Under the pieces are notes generated by a model, which was given only the letters and a program-made list of their open reading frames with translations, had not been told where the DNA came from and did no database searches. DNA of 64,000 nt, taken from NCBI RefSeq assembly GCF_964275005.1, contig NC_092686.1:46622333-46686332 (forward strand), in the 5' to 3' direction. The position numbers were made by a program, and so were the translations under genes. This document shows, in pieces, positions 61,001 through 64,000 of the stretch. Each line of letters starts with the position of its first letter. Position 1 is the first letter of the stretch. Source of the DNA: Diadema setosum. Taxonomy: Eukaryota > Echinodermata > Echinoidea > Diadematoida > Diadematidae.

Positions 61001-62848
61001 TTATGATAGACTTCAAAAATGTTCTCCATTTGTGGTCAAGCACGACTGTATTCCGTATAACCACAACTTTCACTCATCAGACTGGCAATCTAATTTGGTA
61101 ATCATGTTTTGCATGGATAATTCTATCCAGGGCTGCCAAAATTTCATCAAAATCAGAGAGGTCTCTAAAAAGCAATCAGAGAGATATTATTTGGTGTGTT
61201 ACACTTATCTCAATTTTTAAAAATGATTCCCAAACCAGGGACATTTTTATTTTCTCTTGTGAGGACATGATGGGAAGTTTTCAAGGAGTCTCCTTCAGAT
61301 CAGGTAGACTTGGTAGATCTGTCTATCCCACAATGCACTGTATGAATAAGTCTTCCTGTCTATTTGTCTGCTACCAGCCATGCTATGAGTCCACTGACTT
61401 GTACATGATGACAAGAACTACAACACTGACAACACTACCATAGACAGTGCTTCACTGCATTTTTCTACATTAGAATTATGACAGGGATTGCGCTAGCTGA
61501 CCGCAGAATTGTCGCAAACGATGTAAGTGCTGCGCTCGAATACTGTGATATTTTCAAAATGCATCATTTTGGTGCCTCAGCTAGATTTTGCTTCCCTTGG
61601 TTTCTTATACCTAGCATTTTTGATACAACACACATCCTTGTAGACAATCTAGTTTCTCCCTTTAGGGACACAAATTTGGCTCAAAAACTAATAGGTTTTC
61701 CGCAAATCTGTGCAAAATTTAATTTCTCAAGAATTATAATGCACACTAATTTTCTTGACCTTGATAACTGTTGCAAAATCTAATGTTATTACAGCTGATT
61801 TATGAAAGCTGTGGAAGTGATTTGACAATCCCTGAAAATGAAAAGCTCTTGCCAGTCAAGGAATTATAAATGTACTGTTTGGGAGTGCAGTGGCTATCTG
61901 CCCAAAATCAAGTAAGACAACTACAAAAATATTGCTCTGGAGAAGGATTCAAATTGAGATCGTGATCATGCTATTTCAAACAGATCTTCGTGCACTACGG
62001 CAAAATGTGATAATGGCTAACACAGTGATTATCACTGTGTTATTTTGGGCTGTGTAGCACCACCTATTATTCACTGGACATGAACAAAAATGACATACAT
62101 GTATTTCTACAACTTTTTCACTCTATGTGACTACACATACATGATAAGTTTAAGAAGTTTTATGACATTTTTGCTGAAGGTATCTCTTCTAAAGTGCTTC
62201 AGTGATAATCAAAGAAGACTGAATGATATTATAAAGACTAGATGTTCTACACTGCTAACACATCTATCTAATTAAAGGGGATTAAGAAACTCATAATGTA
62301 ATCAAGTAAGTCAATAATTAAGGGAATAACTGTGTGCAGCGAGTACACATAAGTGTGAGAATAAGGCTTTCTACAAAGTATACAGAAGTGTAAGAAAGTC
62401 TTCTGTTCGATACAAGGTGAGATTTGATTTGAGTAATGGTTTAAGAAGAGCTTCATACACCTATCAACAAAGTTATCATCATCGTGTGTTATACAATGAT
62501 CACAGAATGAAGTTACACAAACATCACGTAGGTTGAAGTTTTGGACTCTTGCATCTTTTAAAGATTATGGTCATCACTGAAGCATCAAATGAAATGTACA
62601 TGAGAAGTTTGTTAAGTCATTTACAATGTATTATCCATTTCCATTGGTGTACACATTTCTGTAAGCTGGACAAATGTCCTTAAAAGAGTTATTGCAGCTA
62701 GATTATATAATGGTGAGCATTAGAAAACATAAAATTGCCTCGATATGGGGGCAAAAAGCAGCAGAAGGCTGATGTGAAGGTATTTCATGTATTATACCTG
62801 AAAGACGCCAGTTTCCACTGTAAACACGGATTGAGACCTATTCCGAGA
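35777..62848 (-). CDS. Ser/Pro-rich SH3-ligand protein, 3' part of a larger gene (6 exons)
   Basis: Predicted exons in transcript order are 62798-62848, 55669-55726, 55065-55283, 52018-52194, 47701-47792 and 35777-36571. Phases (0,1,1,1,0) agree at every junction, giving about 460 C-terminal residues; the N-terminus is off the right edge. The chain is low-complexity Ser/Pro/Thr with at least five PxxPxR ligands, one or more per exon from the third onward: PALPPR, PQLPPR, PPLPVR, PPLPSR and PPVPTR. It also has an NPF tripeptide (NNPFL), a known EH-domain ligand, a poly-Gly tract and PPTQ repeats. This fits a cytoplasmic adaptor, GEF or endocytic protein tail that recruits SH3 and EH partners. 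The catalytic or folded part is not in the window, so the family cannot be named. SOS, C3G, DENND1 and synaptojanin-type tails are only analogies. Confidence 0.75.
36069..36120. repeat. (CCT)n coding trinucleotide repeat (poly-Gly)
   Basis: Plus-strand CCT/CTC units read as Gly codons GGA/GGG on the minus strand. A slippage-prone tract within the last exon. Confidence 0.85.
36228..36345. repeat. 12-bp coding minisatellite (PPTQ repeats)
   Basis: Tandem GGGCTGGGTAGG and GGGCTGGGATGG units on the plus strand encode PPTQ/PPSQ/PPSH on the minus strand, about nine units. Confidence 0.88.
36993..37200. repeat. MITE with TTTACTGNAAAAGTGG ends
   Basis: The left end TTTACTGCAAAAGTGGATAT pairs with the right end CGCGAATATTTCCACTTTTA-CAGTAAA. 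The interior has TTTCACG/GCGAAAA motifs, typical of an abundant marine-invertebrate inverted-repeat family. Confidence 0.7.
37558..37755. repeat. GATGACAAT-type degenerate minisatellite
   Basis: Tandem triplet-based units (GATGACAATGGTAATATTGG and variants) over about 200 bp. Open frames on both strands are by-products of the repeat. Confidence 0.88.
39549..39564. repeat. Poly-C tract
   Basis: About 15 C after AACAA, inside the large intron. Confidence 0.85.
39978..40544. repeat. 567-bp TTAA-flanked foldback element
   Basis: It starts TTAAAGGACAAGTTCACC and ends GGTGAACTTGTCCTTTAA. The arms pair for about 150 bp, including the AATCCTTATG / CATAAGGATT and GTTTGAGGAAAAT / ATTTTCCTCAAAC blocks. 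A second inner palindrome has GATGAGAAGACTACTGC against AGTAGTCTCCTCATC. Non-coding. Confidence 0.85.
44108..44148. repeat. Short tandem duplication (18-bp unit)
   Basis: GGGGTGGGGATGTATCTG occurs twice in tandem, with a partial third. In the large intron. Confidence 0.7.
45355..45722. repeat. TTAA-flanked inverted-repeat element, family 1, copy C
   Basis: It starts TTAAAGGAATTATCTACC and ends GGTAAACAGGACCTTTAA, matching copies at 17-374 and 7147-7508. This copy has the clearest terminal repeat: TACCATTTGCAG pairs with CTGCTCCCAATGGTA. Confidence 0.83.
45979..46023. repeat. Poly-C/poly-A compound tract
   Basis: About 17 C followed directly by about 28 A. No gene. Confidence 0.9.
46985..47011. 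repeat. (GA)n microsatellite
   Basis: About 13 AG units in the large intron. Confidence 0.9.
47579..47672. repeat. Short TTAA-type MITE with CCCGTTGAAG ends
   Basis: TTAACCCGTTGAAGACTAG pairs with CTAGTCTTCAACAGGTTA, giving a 17-bp imperfect inverted repeat in a 94-bp element. CCC next to TTAA is the piggyBac-type terminus. It sits only 29 bases from the 47701 exon end, near its splice donor. Confidence 0.72.
47701..47792 (-). CDS. Penultimate exon: Ser-rich with PPLPVR ligand
   Basis: The acceptor is CATACCACACCAG and the donor AAC|GTAAGT (perfect), phase 1 in and 0 out. It encodes about 30 residues, GMSSSSSRSSGPDLPEDP then INNPPPPLPVRN. The PxxPxR element fits a class II SH3 ligand. Confidence 0.8.
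47793..52017 (-). other. Intron of the proline-rich gene
   Basis: A 4.2-kb intron holding a MITE (47923-48170) and short homopolymers; the rest is AT-rich with no recognised gene. Confidence 0.65.
47923..48170. repeat. MITE with TACTGCATACGCCA ends and TTCGCGA motifs
   Basis: TACTGCATACGCCATATATTT pairs imperfectly with AAATATTTGGCGTACACAGTA, and inner arms contain AAATTTTCGCAAAT and ATTTCGTGAG. Its interior resembles that of 36993-37200, so the two may be related families. Confidence 0.65.
52018..52194 (-). CDS. Exon with PQLPPR ligand (duplicate of 55065-55283 module)
   Basis: The acceptor is CACACACCACCAG, phase 1. It encodes EVSGGTAPSPRISESPSI and then SLSRMSADSLASCLEDRP, then PQLPPRKTGSRPSSAGSG. 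It is clearly homologous to the previous exon (SRLSQDSQASS, ERPALPPRKNSSRPNSSGSG). Two donors are possible: C|GTAGGT after a few extra codons (used here), or a GC donor at 52032, at the position homologous to the sister exon. Both are phase 1. GC-rich. Confidence 0.78.
52195..55064 (-). other. Intron of the proline-rich gene
   Basis: A 2.9-kb AT-rich intron. I see only homopolymers and no mobile element or gene. Confidence 0.6.
55065..55283 (-). CDS. Exon: poly-Ser and PALPPR ligand
   Basis: The acceptor is TTCCGATGTGACAG, phase 1, and the donor G|GTAATT, phase 1. It encodes VESQGSSDGLDVMM, a Ser-rich run, and STDAHSVASSMSRLSQDSQA, ending ERPALPPRKNSSRPNSSGSG. The split Val codon is completed exactly by the preceding exon. 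Confidence 0.82.
55669..55726 (-). CDS. Small exon: RQQTKRKDSLPTLLSSVSS
   Basis: A 58-base exon with acceptor GATTTGCCTTTACAG and donor G|GTACAC, phase 0 to 1. The basic RKDSLP resembles a kinase or 14-3-3-type site, which is inference. Supported mainly by phase continuity. Confidence 0.7.
56398..56526. repeat. hAT-like MITE (CAGNGGC...GCCACTG ends)
   Basis: Left end CAGGGGCAGATTCAGGAATT; right end ATCCCTCTGGATCCGCCACT-G, which reads CAGTGGCGGATCCAGAGGGAT on the other strand. CAG(T/G)GGCGGATCCAG ends are typical of hAT elements. No clear 8-bp target duplication was found. The interior is GGCGCC-rich plus poly-T. Confidence 0.7.
59173..59592. repeat. pogo/Tigger-type MITE
   Basis: TA-CAGTTCGACCTCGATTATCC and GGATAATCGAGGTCAAACTG-TA form a 26-bp imperfect inverted repeat with TA duplication. 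Repeated ATCCGG motifs inside are characteristic of Tigger/pogo ends. 420 bp, no transposase ORF. Confidence 0.85.
59640..60055. repeat. ~220-bp tandem duplication
   Basis: Two diverged direct copies, offset 220-221 bp. GGCAGTTAAATTAGTAACAA occurs at 59671 and 59892, and AAATAAAGTGCAAACAAAAG and CTAAGTTGCATT also recur in both. Non-coding. Confidence 0.85.
62018..62042. repeat. 25-base near-perfect palindrome
   Basis: Arms TAACACAGTGAT and ATCACTGTGTTA around a single T. The hairpin would be very stable; function unknown. Confidence 0.6.
62798..62848 (-). CDS. Small exon: SRNRSQSVFTVETGVFQ
   Basis: A 51-base, phase 0-0 exon: acceptor TTGTTTCCCCTCCAG, donor CAG|GTATAA. The RSQSVF segment resembles a phosphorylation site. 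It is the most upstream exon visible and joins in phase to the 58-base exon. Confidence 0.65.
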
Positions 62849-63548
62849 CTGGAGGGGAAACAAGTTCAATGGTTCGTCATTTAAAGATGTATGCAGGTAG
62901 AATACAAGATATCACTTGGTTTCCAAGCACAAGATACGGTACATATGACTGGCAATGATTGATACATTGTATATGAGCATGATCTCACTCCAGTCCATGG
63001 CTGGAATGAGAACTGGACAGAGAAAACTCTGATACATCAGCAGTATTACACCTATCTTAATGAGGAAAGGAAAATCCCGTCTGTCCTGTGGTGTGAGGCA
63101 AATTCCTAGAGAGAAATAAGTGAAATTATTCTCTTTCCATACACCATCAATAAGAATGTAGAACCTATTAAGTAACAGGCTGATTTTAGTTCGGATTTAC
63201 AGTTACGGCTTCCAAACACACCAGATATTTTCGGCATGTTGTTCAGTAGAGACAGGTCACAAAGTCTGATCCTAATTTGAGTGTAAGTTGTCAACTTTAC
63301 ACTACTTGTCCAAGAAAAAAACAAAAACAAAAACAAAAACAGACATAAAATCTTCAGCTGAGCAATGCCTATAAAGACTAATTGGGATATAACCAATCAA
63401 TAACCAGATGTGCAGTGATCAGTGTCATCTGCTTGTAACTTGTAACCAATCAGATTCTCTGTGTAAAACTTTCAGTAAACAATAATCCTGTAGATCCAGT
63501 CACACTGGCTTTCTCTCAATCATTCACCAGTTTCTGCAACACTTTAAA
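62849..63548. other. Upstream intron sequence of the proline-rich gene
   Basis: AT-rich with a short (CAAAAA)n run near 63316-63341. No gene or repeat was recognised. Confidence 0.55.
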
Positions 63549-63748
63549 GGAGGTGTACTCCTGGTGCATCAAGGTGACAGATGTACACCAACACTCCCGG
63601 TGTATCGTGCTGACAGACGTACACCAACACTCCCGGTGTATCATACTGACAGATGTACACCAACATTTCTGGTGCATCATGCTGACAGATCTACACCAAA
63701 ACTCCTGGTGTATCAAGCTGATGGATATAAACCAACACTCCTCATGTA
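63549..63748. repeat. 36-bp tandem minisatellite
   Basis: About five and a half units of a 36-bp repeat, such as GTACACCAACACTCCCGGTG followed by TATCATACTGACAGAT. TACACC and GGTGTA within each unit form a small hairpin. Because 36 is a multiple of three, both strands keep open frames, which are not real genes. It abuts the element at 63749. Confidence 0.9.
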
Positions 63749-64000
63749 CAGAGACTCCAACCCCAAGCACCATCTGATCTGGAGATTCTCCTGCCTGCAA
63801 CCCCTAGCAAACGGGAGACAACTTCATATGCGCGAAGCGCATAATCACAAGCGCGAAGTTCCTTGCGGCCGTGGTCCAGGGCCGGCTTGGGCCCTGGAAG
63901 CTCTGATAATTAGGGTTCTTGATGCTCTCTCGTGCTATCTAAGGCTTATTTTTCAACAAACGAAGACAAAAAGTAAGAAATCATTTCAAATGGGACACAC
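63749..64000. mobile_element. Outer inverted-repeat element, second copy (runs off window)
   Basis: It starts CAGAGACTCCAAC and is the reverse complement of the right half of 28631-29827: shared AAGCACC, GATCTGGAGATTCTCC, CCTAGCAAACGGGAG, CTATCTAAGGCTTATTTTTC. It continues through the point where the first copy is interrupted, without the insert. A GC-rich block (63830-63900) is private to this copy. Confidence 0.75.

Larger units (their letters stand above)
55727..62797 (-). other. Intron of the proline-rich gene
   Basis: A 7.1-kb intron with a hAT-like MITE, a pogo/Tigger MITE, a 220-bp tandem duplication, a poly-C run (60294-60309) and a 25-base palindrome (62018-62042). No further exon was recognised. 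Confidence 0.6.

Noticed and set aside
63516-63800. Repetitive 12-residue proteins (HQECWCTSVS-like and DVHQHSRCI-like)
   Set aside because: The period of the minisatellite is a multiple of three, so frames stay open by arithmetic; no start context or splice signals.

Overview
This looks like animal nuclear DNA, most likely from an echinoderm; a sea urchin-like deuterostome is my best guess, and the species is unknown. The basis is intron-split genes with GT-AG borders, a Wnt inhibitory factor 1 gene, intronless histone H2A and H2B genes followed by the sea-urchin-type histone stem-loop plus CAAGAAAGGA element, and an AT-rich non-coding background full of poly-C/poly-G tracts, microsatellites and small inverted-repeat transposons. 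I saw no bacterial operons, CRISPR arrays, retroviral or other virus-like elements.

Layout. (1) 616-801 (+) is the last coding exon of an ABHD14-type alpha/beta hydrolase; its earlier exons lie off the left edge. (2) 5295-25986 (+) is a complete WIF1-like gene in eight coding exons whose splice phases all agree: signal peptide, WIF domain over exons 1-4, three EGF modules in exons 5-7, and a short unique tail in exon 8. Vertebrate WIF1 has five EGF modules. (3) Intron 3 of WIF1 holds a histone pair: H2B on the minus strand (20524-20892) and H2A on the plus strand (22429-22791), each with its own TATA box and 3' stem-loop. (4) 35777 to about 62848 (-) is the 3' half of a large gene whose six exons encode a Ser/Pro-rich, SH3-ligand-rich tail. 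I cannot name it. It has a probable 5.8 kb 3' UTR reaching about 29976, so it converges tail-to-tail with WIF1.

Between and inside the genes are many short mobile elements: TTAA-flanked inverted-repeat elements (three copies of one family, a 567-bp foldback, and a short CCCGTTGAAG family), a pogo/Tigger-type MITE, a hAT-like MITE, an element with a TTAGGG-repeat core flanked by a 10-bp direct repeat, tRNA-derived SINEs, and one nested pair of inverted-repeat elements. The inner element of that pair carries four evenly spaced RFX X-box-like motifs. A second copy of the outer element at the right edge of the window preserves the uninterrupted site.

The protein-coding genes have no obvious shared pathway. 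WIF1 is a secreted Wnt antagonist, ABHD14 a soluble hydrolase, the histones chromatin proteins, and the minus-strand gene probably a cytoplasmic adaptor or signalling protein. The most interesting points are the histone genes nested in WIF1, the reduced EGF number, the duplicated proline-rich exons, and the motif-bearing mobile elements.
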